Made by a program: the position numbers and the translations under genes | Part shown: positions 6,871-14,999 of the stretch, piece by piece | Layout of the letters: each line of letters begins with the position of its first letter | Position numbering within the stretch: position 1 is the stretch's first letter | Assembly: GCF_042686025.1 (NCBI RefSeq) | Contig: NZ_JBHUOZ010000003.1 | Location: 1,612,001-1,676,000 of the forward strand | Direction of reading: 5' to 3' | Source: Terrimonas rubra | Lineage (GTDB): Bacteria; Bacteroidota; Bacteroidia; Chitinophagales; Chitinophagaceae | DNA: 64,000 nt | Notes under the pieces: model-generated | The model's input: the letters and a program-made list of their open reading frames with translations, nothing else | Database searches by the model: none | Told to the model about the DNA's origin: nothing

Positions 6871-8265
6871 TTATTGAAAATCGTTAACTGAAGCAGGCTG
6901 TAACAGCTTCATCTTACGGGGATTTTTTTCTACATAACTATTGATGAGCTGGCGGATGACCATGTTATCCTTATACCGGGTCAGGCGGTCTTTGAGGTCT
7001 TCCACATCATACACCGCATCATCGGCCTGGATATAACCCATACCATAAAACTCGCCCTGGTATACGAGTATGCAGGACTGATCATTACCCTGTAAACCCT
7101 TATCCAGTATCACAAAGGTTTTATCAGTTTTTAAAGAGGCCAGTGCGGCTTCCACCCGTTGATTATAAATCCCCGGCTCCTCCTGCTGTTCACAGGCGCC
7201 GTTGCAGTAATGTTGTTCCATGCCTTCACAGGCATCATGGCTTACCTGTATGAAACATAGTTTGGGACAGAGGTTAAAATCCCTCATCAGGCTGCGCAGG
7301 ATATTATGCCCCTCCACCACGTATTGGAAACGGTAGAGAGGCTGCATGCTTTTACGCACTTTTTCAATTGCAATACGGCTGTACCCGTTCTGATCGGTGT
7401 ACATAAAAAAACCATATTGTGCTTCGGGACTTTTTTGGGACGAATTAAAAACGGGCCATAATCTTTTTATCTCCACCGATTCAAAAATAGCCGCCATTAG
7501 CTCGGTACCCCAGGGCTCGTAACTTATGGCATGGGTATGGATCAAAAAATTCTGCTTTTGTTTGCTTGGGCTGTTATTACTGAAATGACTATTTACCCGG
7601 TAACGTATATTCTTGGCCTTACCGGTATAAATTACTTTCCCTTTTTCATTGTGAAAATAATATACGCCGGGGCAATAGGGCAGGTTCATAAAATGTTCTT
7701 TTGGAACATTTGGCGGCAATACCTGTTCTTTGGAATTGCGTTTCAGGCTTTTTATAATCAGCTGCTCTTCATCATTGGCCAGTAAACGCTGGAACAAAAT
7801 AGCCGTAGCAGCCGTATCACCACCGGCACGGTGACGGTTGTTCAACGGTATATCCAGCGAACGGCACAGGTTACCTAAACTATAAGAACGCAGGCCGGGG
7901 AAAATCTTGCGGCTCAACCTTACCGTACACAACTTATTTACCCGCAAATCATATTGACATACTTCCAGCTGGTATTTGACAAATGAATAATCAAAATTCA
8001 CATTATGGGCTACAAACACATTGCCTTCTAACATGGAATAGATCTTTTCGGCCACATCCTTAAACGAAGGTGCATCTTCCACCATTTCGTTGGTGATACC
8101 TGTCATGGCCGAAATATAGGGCGGTATATATTTGTGGGGATTGATTAGGGTTTCAAAAGTCTCTATCACCTGCCCGTTCTCCAGTACATAAATGCATATC
8201 TCGGTAATGCCACCTGCTGCTGCATGTGCACCCGTTGTTTCGATATCTACAATGGAAAAACGCAT
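6871..8265 (-). CDS. DnaQ-like 3'-5' exonuclease fused to GIY-YIG nuclease domain
   Basis: A 464-residue protein. The N-terminus (residues 1-170) is a DEDDh exonuclease: Exo I FSIVDIETTGA, Exo II FVAHNVNFDYSFV, Exo III HRAGGDTAATAIL. After a linker, a GIY-YIG domain at about 200-280 has GVYYFHNEKGKVIYTGKAKN. The rest (about 290-464) resembles the UvrC-associated region with a cysteine cluster (CFIQVSHDACEG, CNGACEQQ). This exonuclease plus UvrC-like fusion is widespread and usually annotated as DNA polymerase III epsilon subunit, though a repair or recombination role is more likely. The ATG at 8265 begins directly with MRFSIVDIETTG; a start at 8298 would place repeat DNA inside the protein. 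Confidence 0.88.
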   Translation of the reverse strand: MRFSIVDIETTGAHAAAGGITEICIYVLENGQVIETFETLINPHKYIPPYISAMTGITNEMVEDAPSFKDVAEKIYSMLEGNVFVAHNVNFDYSFVKYQLEVCQYDLRVNKLCTVRLSRKIFPGLRSYSLGNLCRSLDIPLNNRHRAGGDTAATAILFQRLLANDEEQLIIKSLKRNSKEQVLPPNVPKEHFMNLPYCPGVYYFHNEKGKVIYTGKAKNIRYRVNSHFSNNSPSKQKQNFLIHTHAISYEPWGTELMAAIFESVEIKRLWPVFNSSQKSPEAQYGFFMYTDQNGYSRIAIEKVRKSMQPLYRFQYVVEGHNILRSLMRDFNLCPKLCFIQVSHDACEGMEQHYCNGACEQQEEPGIYNQRVEAALASLKTDKTFVILDKGLQGNDQSCILVYQGEFYGMGYIQADDAVYDVEDLKDRLTRYKDNMVIRQLINSYVEKNPRKMKLLQPASVNDFQ

Positions 8266-8278
8266 TTTTAAAACTAAT

Positions 8279-8307
8279 GGACAATTGACAGTTGACAATG
8301 GACAACA
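8279..8307. repeat. TTGACAGTTGACAATGGACA element, third copy
   Basis: A 25-bp exact match to the element at 817-841. It sits in the 5' leader of the exonuclease gene, between its promoter box and its start codon. Confidence 0.7.
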
Positions 8308-8386
8308 GGTAATTGGCTACCAGAAACCCTTTCATCATTCATAATTTATCATTCATCATTCAAACCAAAAATGATAAATTATTTAG

Positions 8387-8394
8387 CAAAAATA
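8387..8394 (-). promoter_or_regulatory. -7 promoter box TATTTTTG for the exonuclease/GIY-YIG gene
   Basis: Exact TAnnTTTG match on the minus strand in an A/T-rich region. The predicted leader is about 118 nt and contains the TTGACA-type repeat and several ATTCATCATT-like AT repeats. Confidence 0.45.
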
Positions 8395-8484
8395 AACTAA
8401 ATTTTTTATACAAATAATATTTGCCTGTAAATTTTATCACTGGTTTATCTCGTGCAGAATGCCGATTTTCGCAGCCGGTTTAAA

Positions 8485-9447
8485 ATGGTGCACATGAAAT
8501 TTGAAATGTTCGGTAACAGGCTGGCTAAAGTATTTAAACACAGGCATAAACAGGCCAAAAGGCTGGGTATAAGCTGTTACCGCCTGTACGACCATGACCT
8601 GCCCGAATTTCCCTTTTGTATTGAATGGTATGGTGAAAACCTGTATGTGGCCGAGTATAAACGTAACCATGGTATGGACGATGCCGCCCATGATGCCTGG
8701 ATGGAACAGAGTATCGAAGTATTACAATCCGTACTGGGCGTTGCCAAAGAAAACATATTTTTAAAACTGCGCCAGCGCAAACCCGGCAGGCTGGGGCAGT
8801 ACCAGCGTATTGATAAACAACAGAACGAATTTATTGTACAGGAAAACGGTCTCCACTTTAATATCAACCTCAGCGATTACCTGGATACCGGCCTGTTCCT
8901 GGATCACCGCACTACCCGCCAACTGGTGCGTGAACAAAGCGCAGGTAAAAAAGTATTGAACCTGTTTGCCTACACCGGATCGTTTTCGGTGTATGCGGCG
9001 GCTGGCGGGGCCAGTGAAGTGGTTACCGTAGATATGTCAAACACCTACCTGCAATGGGCGCAACGCAATTTTACGGCCAACAACTTTAGCATTGCCGCTG
9101 AACCTTTTACAGGTGGCAATAGTTTTGTTCAGGCCGATGTATTACAATATGTAAAAACACTGCCTGAAAATTATTTTGATATCATTGTGATGGACCCGCC
9201 CACTTTCAGTAACAGTAAACGCATGCTGGATATACTGGATATACAGCGTGACCATGTAAGCCTGCTGAATGATACGCTGAAAAGCCTGGCGCCCGGCGGT
9301 AAATTATATTTCAGTACCAATGCCCGTACTTTTCAGCTGGATGAAGCCAATATACAAAGCAAGTCCATAAAAAATATTACCAGGGCCACCACGCCTTTTG
9401 ATTTTGAAGGCAAGCTGTTCCGCTGGTGTTATTTATTGGAGAAATAG
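8485..9447 (+). CDS. Class I SAM-dependent methyltransferase, RlmK-like
   Basis: A protein of about 320 residues matching the second half of E. coli RlmKL (23S rRNA m7G2069 methyltransferase). An N-terminal FGNRLAKVFKHRHKQAKRLG segment leads into CYRLYDHDLPEFPFCIEWYG. A Rossmann fold follows: motif I KKVLNLFAYTGSFSVYAAAGG, acidic motif II TVDMSNTYLQWAQ and motif IV IIVMDPPTFSNSKRM. The start is uncertain: GTG 8452, ATG 8485 and ATG 8494 are all in frame. I chose 8485, because the family motif begins at FEMFGNRL. The 3' end overlaps the convergent lipase gene by 19 bp. Confidence 0.88.
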   Translation: MVHMKFEMFGNRLAKVFKHRHKQAKRLGISCYRLYDHDLPEFPFCIEWYGENLYVAEYKRNHGMDDAAHDAWMEQSIEVLQSVLGVAKENIFLKLRQRKPGRLGQYQRIDKQQNEFIVQENGLHFNINLSDYLDTGLFLDHRTTRQLVREQSAGKKVLNLFAYTGSFSVYAAAGGASEVVTVDMSNTYLQWAQRNFTANNFSIAAEPFTGGNSFVQADVLQYVKTLPENYFDIIVMDPPTFSNSKRMLDILDIQRDHVSLLNDTLKSLAPGGKLYFSTNARTFQLDEANIQSKSIKNITRATTPFDFEGKLFRWCYLLEK

Positions 9448-10532
9448 ATCTCGTTCAGCAAAAACGAATAGGATGTAAACATGTGATGTACAAAGGGTGT
9501 TTCCCGGCTGTCGGGGAATTTTTTCATATACGCTTCGCTGGGCATTAAAATAATGGGTACACCCGAACGCATATAGTTATTGCCCCCGGCATAAGCAGGT
9601 TGTTTATACTGCGGATGTTCTTTCTTCACCATTTTATATAACCGTTTGCCCAGGTATTTTTCCATACGCGCCTGCGCTTTTTTGGTAGAGCGGTCCATCT
9701 TGCGGTACATACTTCCCAATACCAGGCGTGGTAATAACTTTTGTTTTTTAATGGTCTGTTTCAAACCAGGGAAGGGGTTGGAGTAATTAAAATCATTAAG
9801 GGTTTGCACGCTGAAAGGCGATTCCGGTACCCAGTCGGCAGCATTTACAATAGTAAAAGCCCAATCCCCACGGGTAAGAAAATCAAAATCGTAGGCATAA
9901 TACATATTACCTACTTTGGGTGCGGCACTGGAATAGGTTTTAAATACCAGGTCTTTGGGCAGGTTGCCTTTTTTTATTTCATACGCCAGATAAGAGCGCA
10001 TTAAGTTGGACAGCGCACCGCCCTGGCTATGACCGGAAATAAAATATTCTTTTACGCCCTTCGTCTTATAATATTCATTGATCTTGGCCACCACATCAGG
10101 CCCCAGGAAACCGATGCCAAAGGCCCAGCCCACATGCACCTGCGCATTGGGGTTGCTGGCAAACTGGTAATTGAATACGGTACTGTCGTTCAGTTGTAAA
10201 CTACCGGTGGCCGGTATGGATGCGGCGTAAAAATTCTCCATCCAGCTGGCTGCTTTACTCACGGTACCACGCAGGTCAATTACACCCACATTATCATTAC
10301 GCAGGTAGAGTGTCCATACATTTAACAAACCCACTTCAGGGGAACGGTACACCAGTTTATAAGGGTCTGTTGCGGTTAAGCGTTCTACCGAATCGGGAAT
10401 GCTGCTTTTATAAAAAGTAAGCGAGAGAAGATCGGCATATTCCTTAGGGTTAAATCCCGGCTTTAAAATATTTTGTGCAATACTATTGGTGCAGACAAGA
10501 ATAGCAAGAACAATAAAGCAGTTTTTAAGCAT
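9429..10532 (-). CDS. Secreted lipase (class 3) family protein
   Basis: A 367-residue protein with a Sec signal peptide (residues 1-19, CFIVLAILVCTNSIAQ, cut after IAQ) and an alpha/beta-hydrolase domain. The nucleophile elbow GHSQGG is near residue 168 (EYFISGHSQGGALSNLMRSY), preceded by the oxyanion-side strand NVGVIDLRGTVSKAASW, as in class 3 lipases. Candidate Asp and His follow (NAADWVPESPF, PFVHHMF). It is likely a periplasmic or secreted esterase/lipase with unknown substrate. It is monocistronic, overlaps the methyltransferase gene tail to tail by 19 bp, and is bounded upstream by the mdh terminator. Confidence 0.88.
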   Translation of the reverse strand: MLKNCFIVLAILVCTNSIAQNILKPGFNPKEYADLLSLTFYKSSIPDSVERLTATDPYKLVYRSPEVGLLNVWTLYLRNDNVGVIDLRGTVSKAASWMENFYAASIPATGSLQLNDSTVFNYQFASNPNAQVHVGWAFGIGFLGPDVVAKINEYYKTKGVKEYFISGHSQGGALSNLMRSYLAYEIKKGNLPKDLVFKTYSSAAPKVGNMYYAYDFDFLTRGDWAFTIVNAADWVPESPFSVQTLNDFNYSNPFPGLKQTIKKQKLLPRLVLGSMYRKMDRSTKKAQARMEKYLGKRLYKMVKKEHPQYKQPAYAGGNNYMRSGVPIILMPSEAYMKKFPDSRETPFVHHMFTSYSFLLNEIYFSNK

Positions 10533-10574
10533 ACAAAAGGTTTAAAAAACGAATGAAACAACAGTAAAATAAAA

Positions 10575-10602
10575 AAAAGGCCCTGGAAATCCAAGGCCTT
10601 TT
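10575..10602 (-). terminator. Rho-independent terminator of mdh
   Basis: Stem AAAAGGCC / GGCCTTTT with inner pairs TGG/CCA, followed on the minus strand by an eight-T run. It lies 13 nt past the mdh stop codon. Confidence 0.85.
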
Positions 10603-10614
10603 CTGATTAAGTTA

Positions 10615-11544
10615 TTATAAAGTTTTTAATACTTCATTCATACTCCTCACCGCATCGGCGCTTTTGTTGAACTCCGCCTGCTCAGCTTCGTTCAGGCCAA
10701 AATCAAGAATTTTTTCCCAGCCGTTTTTACCAATAATCACCGGTACACCCAGGCAAATATCTTTTTGTCCGTATTCGCCATCCAGCGCTACACAGCAGGT
10801 AAATAATTTCTTCTCGTCACGCAAAATGCTTTCCACTAAAGCGGCCCCCGCTGCTCCCGGTGCATACCAGGCCGAAGTGCCGATCAGTTTGGTTAAAGTA
10901 GCACCACCTACCATAGTATCAGCAACAATTTGTTTTTGTTGTTCTTCACTCAGGAAATTGGTAACCGGTACCGAGTTCCAGGTAGCTAATCTAATCAAAG
11001 GTATCATGGTCGTATCGCCATGTCCGCCTACTACCACGGCATTCAGATCGCTGGGGCTGCAACCCAGGTGCTGGCTCAGCTGGTATTTAAAACGGCTGCT
11101 GTCCAGTGTACCACCCATACCAATAATACGGTTTTTGGGTAAACCCGTGCTTTGTAAAGCCAGGTAGGTCATGGTATCCATCGGGTTACTGATCACAATA
11201 ATGATGGCATTGGGAGAATGCTGTAAAATATTTTCGGCTACTGTTCTTACAATACCCGCATTTACGCCGATCAGCTCTTCGCGGGTCATACCCGGTTTAC
11301 GGGGTAAGCCCGAAGTAATTACCACCACATCACTTCCTGCGGTTTTGGTATAATCATTGGTCGATCCAACGATCTTTGTATCAAAACCAAGGAGGGTAGC
11401 GGTCTGCATCATATCCTGCGCTTTACCTTCGGCTATCCCTTCTTTAATATCCAATAAAACTAATTCGCTGGCAAGTTCTTTCCTGGCAATATTATCAGCA
11501 CAAGTAGCTCCTACTGCGCCCGCACCTACAACCGTTACTTTCAT
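10615..11544 (-). CDS. mdh: Malate dehydrogenase (LDH-like type)
   Basis: A 309-residue NAD-dependent malate dehydrogenase of the lactate-dehydrogenase-like group, converting malate and oxaloacetate in the TCA cycle. It has the NAD-binding GAGAVGATCAD motif at the N-terminus, the substrate loop GLPRKPGMTREEL, VISNPMDTMTYLA, the LDSSRFKYQLS segment and the catalytic His in VVGGHGDTTMIPL (His175). MKVTVVGAG at 11544 is the natural start; the frame is open to 11583 but that would run through the promoter region. A -7 box lies at 11581-11588 and a strong terminator follows the gene. Confidence 0.96.
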   Translation of the reverse strand: MKVTVVGAGAVGATCADNIARKELASELVLLDIKEGIAEGKAQDMMQTATLLGFDTKIVGSTNDYTKTAGSDVVVITSGLPRKPGMTREELIGVNAGIVRTVAENILQHSPNAIIIVISNPMDTMTYLALQSTGLPKNRIIGMGGTLDSSRFKYQLSQHLGCSPSDLNAVVVGGHGDTTMIPLIRLATWNSVPVTNFLSEEQQKQIVADTMVGGATLTKLIGTSAWYAPGAAGAALVESILRDEKKLFTCCVALDGEYGQKDICLGVPVIIGKNGWEKILDFGLNEAEQAEFNKSADAVRSMNEVLKTL

Positions 11545-11580
11545 GAGAAATTTTTTAAAAAGTTTACAATTTAAGTCTAG

Positions 11581-11588
11581 CAAATATA
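11581..11588 (-). promoter_or_regulatory. -7 promoter box TATATTTG for mdh
   Basis: Exact TAnnTTTG match on the minus strand, 36 nt upstream of the mdh ATG, giving a leader of roughly 33 nt. It rules out the longer start at 11583. Confidence 0.55.
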
Positions 11589-11936
11589 GTTGGAAGAAGC
11601 CGGATTTTGGATTTAAGATGTAGGATTTGTGATTTAAGATTTAGGAATGATGAATTATTAATGATAAATGATGAATTAAGCCTCCGAATATAAAATACAG
11701 CCATGATGCCGGAGGTTTTTAATACTAAAGACTCAAATTCATAATTCTTAATTCATAACTCATAATTCTTCATTAAAAAACCCGGCTCCTGCACCGAAAC
11801 TCCCTGTCTGAATATTATGTACTTTATACTGTATACTCCTTGCCCCAATCCTTAATAACTCCTTGACAACTTCGTGCAAAAAATAGCAACGAATCAGCTT
11901 AGTTTGATTATTTTCACGCTATAATAAGCGAATTTT
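11589..11936. other. 348-bp intergenic region with degenerate AT-rich repeats
   Basis: No gene is seen. It contains GATTTAAGAT-type tandem units (11617-11645), ATGATGAATTA-type units (11645-11680) and their complement-like AATTCATAATTCTT runs (11737-11775). The last 60 bp before the penicillin acylase gene (TTAGTTTGATTATTTTCACGC and AT-rich sequence) may hold its promoter but show no exact -7 box. Confidence 0.6.
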
Positions 11937-14384
11937 ATGCGTATTGTACCGTTTATAGTATCTACGATTGTAACAGTGGGTTTGGTTTGGGCCCTCAATA
12001 AGCCCTGGGGAGAGAAAGTACCGATGCCATTAGGCAAGTTTTTAAGCCCGCAACACGGGTTCTGGCAAAATGCCGAAGATGTTAATCATAATTTTTCCGC
12101 CAATTTAAAATTCCCCGATCTGAAAGGCAAGGTGGATGTATACTTTGATGACAGGCTGGTGCCACACGTATTTGCCTCGGAAGAAGAGGACCTGTATTTT
12201 GTACAGGGTTACCTGCATGCCAAATTCAGGTTGTTCCAGATGGACCTGCAAACCAAGGTAGCCGAAGGGCGGGCCAGTGAAATAGCGGGCGAAAAAGCCA
12301 TTCCCATGGACAGGGAAAGCCGCCGCGGCGGTATGCGCCATGCCGCAGAAAATGCCTTGCTGGAAATGGAAAAAGAGCCCGAAGCCAAAGCCTACTACAG
12401 CGCTTATACAAAAGGTATCAATGCCTATATCAACTCCTTAAAAGAAAGTGAAATACCGGTTGAATACAAGATCCTGAATTTTAAACCGGAGCCCTGGACC
12501 AATCTCCGTACTGCCTTATTATTAAAAATGATGGCCAAGATGCTGGCCTGGGGAACCGAAAGTGACCTGGCCGCTACCAATGCCCGCAATATTTTTACCG
12601 ATGCACAAATGAAGGCCTTATACCCGGAAGTACATGACTCCTTATTACCCATTGTACCCAAGGGAACAGCATTTGATAAACCCGGCATTGTACCGGTTAA
12701 ACCGGCAGTGGCCGATTCGGTTTACTTTAAAGCCCAACAAACGATCGCCGCCAATGAGCACTTTAAACCCGATATTGATAACGGCAGTAATAACTGGGTA
12801 GTAGCCGGCAGCAAAACCCAGAGCGGTGCACCCATTTTAGCTAATGATCCGCACCTGGAATTATCGCTGCCCTCTATCTGGTACGAAATGCAATTAAGCA
12901 CACCCCAACACAATGTATATGGTGTTACCTTACCGGGTAGTCCCTTTATTATTATTGGTTTTAACGACAGCATTGCCTGGGGCGTAACCAATGCACAAAG
13001 AGATGTAAAAGATTTTTACGAGATCACTTTTAAGGATGGCCAGAAAAAAGAATACCTGTACAATGGCGAATGGAAACCAACGCGGCAGGTAATTGAAGAA
13101 ATAAAAGTAAAGGGGAAACCCAGTGTGTACGATACGGTGATATACACGCATTATGGCCCGGTAATGTTTGACAAGAGTTATACAAACGGGTTGACCAACG
13201 ACAGAAACCTGGCCGTGCGCTGGGTAGGTTATGAACCCGGTAACGATGGTAAAGCTTTTCACCAGTTAAACCATGCGGAAAATTATAACCAGTATGTACT
13301 GGCCATTTCCAATATGATATGCCCGGCACAGAACTTTGTTTTTGCGTCCAAAACCGGGGATATTGCCATCTGGCAGCAGGGACTGTTCCCTGCACGCTGG
13401 GAAGGCCAGGGCCTGTATACCATGCCCGGAACCGACAGCAGTTTTGAATGGCAGGGCTTTATTCCCAAAAATGAAAGTCCGCATGCTTTAAACCCCGCCA
13501 GAGGCTTTTTGGAAAGCGCCAACCAGCGCCCGGTAGATGGGACCTATCCTTATTTTATTCCCGGCTCGTATATGACTCCCCGTGGTATTGCCATTGAACA
13601 CTATTTAAATACCATGAGCGGGATCACCCCACAGGATATGATGGCCCTGCAAAACAACTACTTCAATGTAACGGCACAGGATATTGTTCCTTTATTTTTA
13701 AAATACGTGGATGAATCGAGGCTGAACGCCTCCGCCAAAAAATACCTGGACGAATTAAAGGGCTGGGATTATTTTGCCACAGCCACTTCTAAAGGTCAGA
13801 CCATTTACCAGACCTGGTTCGATAGCTTAAAAGTAGCTTTATGGTATGATGAACTGGACCAGATAAAAGTAGCAGCCCCGGTGCCCGATGAACAAACGAC
13901 TATTGAATTATTGATACGTGATTCTACTGCGCTTTCCTATATCGACAATATCAATACGCCTGAGAAAGAGACCCTGGCCGATATCCTGGTAAGTTCATTG
14001 AACAAAGCTGCCGATAATTTAAGTGTAAAAGATAAAGAAGGTAAGCTGGAGTGGGCGGCCTTTAAAAACCCAACGGTATACCATTTACTACGCACGGCTT
14101 TAATGCCGTTTGCGAGGACAGGATTAAAAGTAGGCGGCGCCAATAATATCATCAATGCTATTAAACACAGTCACGGGCCAAGCTGGCGTATGGTGGCCCA
14201 AATGGGCGCCCAGACCGAAGCCTATGGCGTATACCCGGGCGGACAAAGTGGTAATCCCGGCAGCAGGTTCTACGATAACTTTATCGATACCTGGGCTAAA
14301 GGCGAATACTATACTTTATGGGTAATGAAAGCGGCGGAAGCCGGCGATAAAAAAGTAAAATGGACCATGAACTTCAGTAAATAA
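11937..14384 (+). CDS. Penicillin acylase family (Ntn-hydrolase) protein
   Basis: An 815-residue precursor of the penicillin G acylase/AHL acylase family. It has an N-terminal signal or anchor segment (residues 1-20, VPFIVSTIVTVGLVWAL), an alpha-chain region with FVQGYLHAKFRLFQMDL and GRASEIAG, then the autoprocessing site. The beta-chain nucleophile is Ser284 in DNGSNNWVVAGSKT, followed by GAPILANDPHLELSLPSIWYE and the oxyanion region. The C-terminal part has VYPGGQSGNPGSRFYDN, usual for the family. It probably acts in the periplasm on an amide (beta-lactam side chain, acyl-homoserine lactone or similar); the real substrate is unknown. A small membrane protein gene follows after 48 nt. Confidence 0.93.
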   Translation: MRIVPFIVSTIVTVGLVWALNKPWGEKVPMPLGKFLSPQHGFWQNAEDVNHNFSANLKFPDLKGKVDVYFDDRLVPHVFASEEEDLYFVQGYLHAKFRLFQMDLQTKVAEGRASEIAGEKAIPMDRESRRGGMRHAAENALLEMEKEPEAKAYYSAYTKGINAYINSLKESEIPVEYKILNFKPEPWTNLRTALLLKMMAKMLAWGTESDLAATNARNIFTDAQMKALYPEVHDSLLPIVPKGTAFDKPGIVPVKPAVADSVYFKAQQTIAANEHFKPDIDNGSNNWVVAGSKTQSGAPILANDPHLELSLPSIWYEMQLSTPQHNVYGVTLPGSPFIIIGFNDSIAWGVTNAQRDVKDFYEITFKDGQKKEYLYNGEWKPTRQVIEEIKVKGKPSVYDTVIYTHYGPVMFDKSYTNGLTNDRNLAVRWVGYEPGNDGKAFHQLNHAENYNQYVLAISNMICPAQNFVFASKTGDIAIWQQGLFPARWEGQGLYTMPGTDSSFEWQGFIPKNESPHALNPARGFLESANQRPVDGTYPYFIPGSYMTPRGIAIEHYLNTMSGITPQDMMALQNNYFNVTAQDIVPLFLKYVDESRLNASAKKYLDELKGWDYFATATSKGQTIYQTWFDSLKVALWYDELDQIKVAAPVPDEQTTIELLIRDSTALSYIDNINTPEKETLADILVSSLNKAADNLSVKDKEGKLEWAAFKNPTVYHLLRTALMPFARTGLKVGGANNIINAIKHSHGPSWRMVAQMGAQTEAYGVYPGGQSGNPGSRFYDNFIDTWAKGEYYTLWVMKAAEAGDKKVKWTMNFSK

Positions 14385-14432
14385 GCCCTTTTGTAAGCAC
14401 AACAACTATTCATTCAATTTCAAGTTACAGAT

Positions 14433-14786
14433 ATGAAATTTATCATCGCCACCATACTCACTATATTATTAGCCTTTATTGCAGGCCTGTATTTACCCTG
14501 GTGGGGCTTTGCCATCGCCGCTTTTGTTGTAGGCCTGCTGGTACACCAAAGGGCCGGCCGTTCCTTCCTGGCTGGTTTTACTTCCTTATTTTTATTATGG
14601 CTGGTGCTGGCCTGGTGGCAGAGCAGCGCTAATGACAATATACTTGCCGGTAAAATTGCACAACTTTTAGGTATTGGTAACAATGCCGTACTGTTAATGA
14701 TCATCACAGCTTTCATTGCAGCCCTGGTGGCAGGTTTTGCCGCCATGAGCGGTAGCTTCTTACGCAGTAAGCCTGTTACGAAATAG
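14433..14786 (+). CDS. Small membrane protein with four predicted helices, unknown function
   Basis: A 117-residue very hydrophobic protein with four membrane segments (about residues 3-20, 23-40, 48-64, 84-107) and the conserved-looking stretch RAGRSFLAGFTSLFLLWL. The tail is basic (RSKPVTK). It lies 48 nt behind the penicillin-acylase gene in the same direction and may be cotranscribed. I do not recognise a characterised family. The 213 bp that follow hold no clear gene. Confidence 0.7.
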   Translation: MKFIIATILTILLAFIAGLYLPWWGFAIAAFVVGLLVHQRAGRSFLAGFTSLFLLWLVLAWWQSSANDNILAGKIAQLLGIGNNAVLLMIITAFIAALVAGFAAMSGSFLRSKPVTK

Positions 14787-14999
14787 GTTGTATATAATAT
14801 TGAAGCTGTACTGCATCAACGCTATTCGCTATCGGACCAAATACCCCATCCGTGTGTTTGGCAACCAGCAAGGTGATCGTCATTTTAAAGGAAAAATAAG
14901 CAGGCCATGTAACATATTGCCACCTGCAACGTTCAACGCTTATCATATTAACAAATCCTTTTTCCGGTTTTTGTTATTTTAAGTTTTATTTTGCCTGTA

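Noticed and set aside
14788..14982. 64-codon frame between the four-helix protein and the DUF5686 gene
   Set aside because: No motif, no promoter box, no conservation that I can see; codon use unlike the neighbours.
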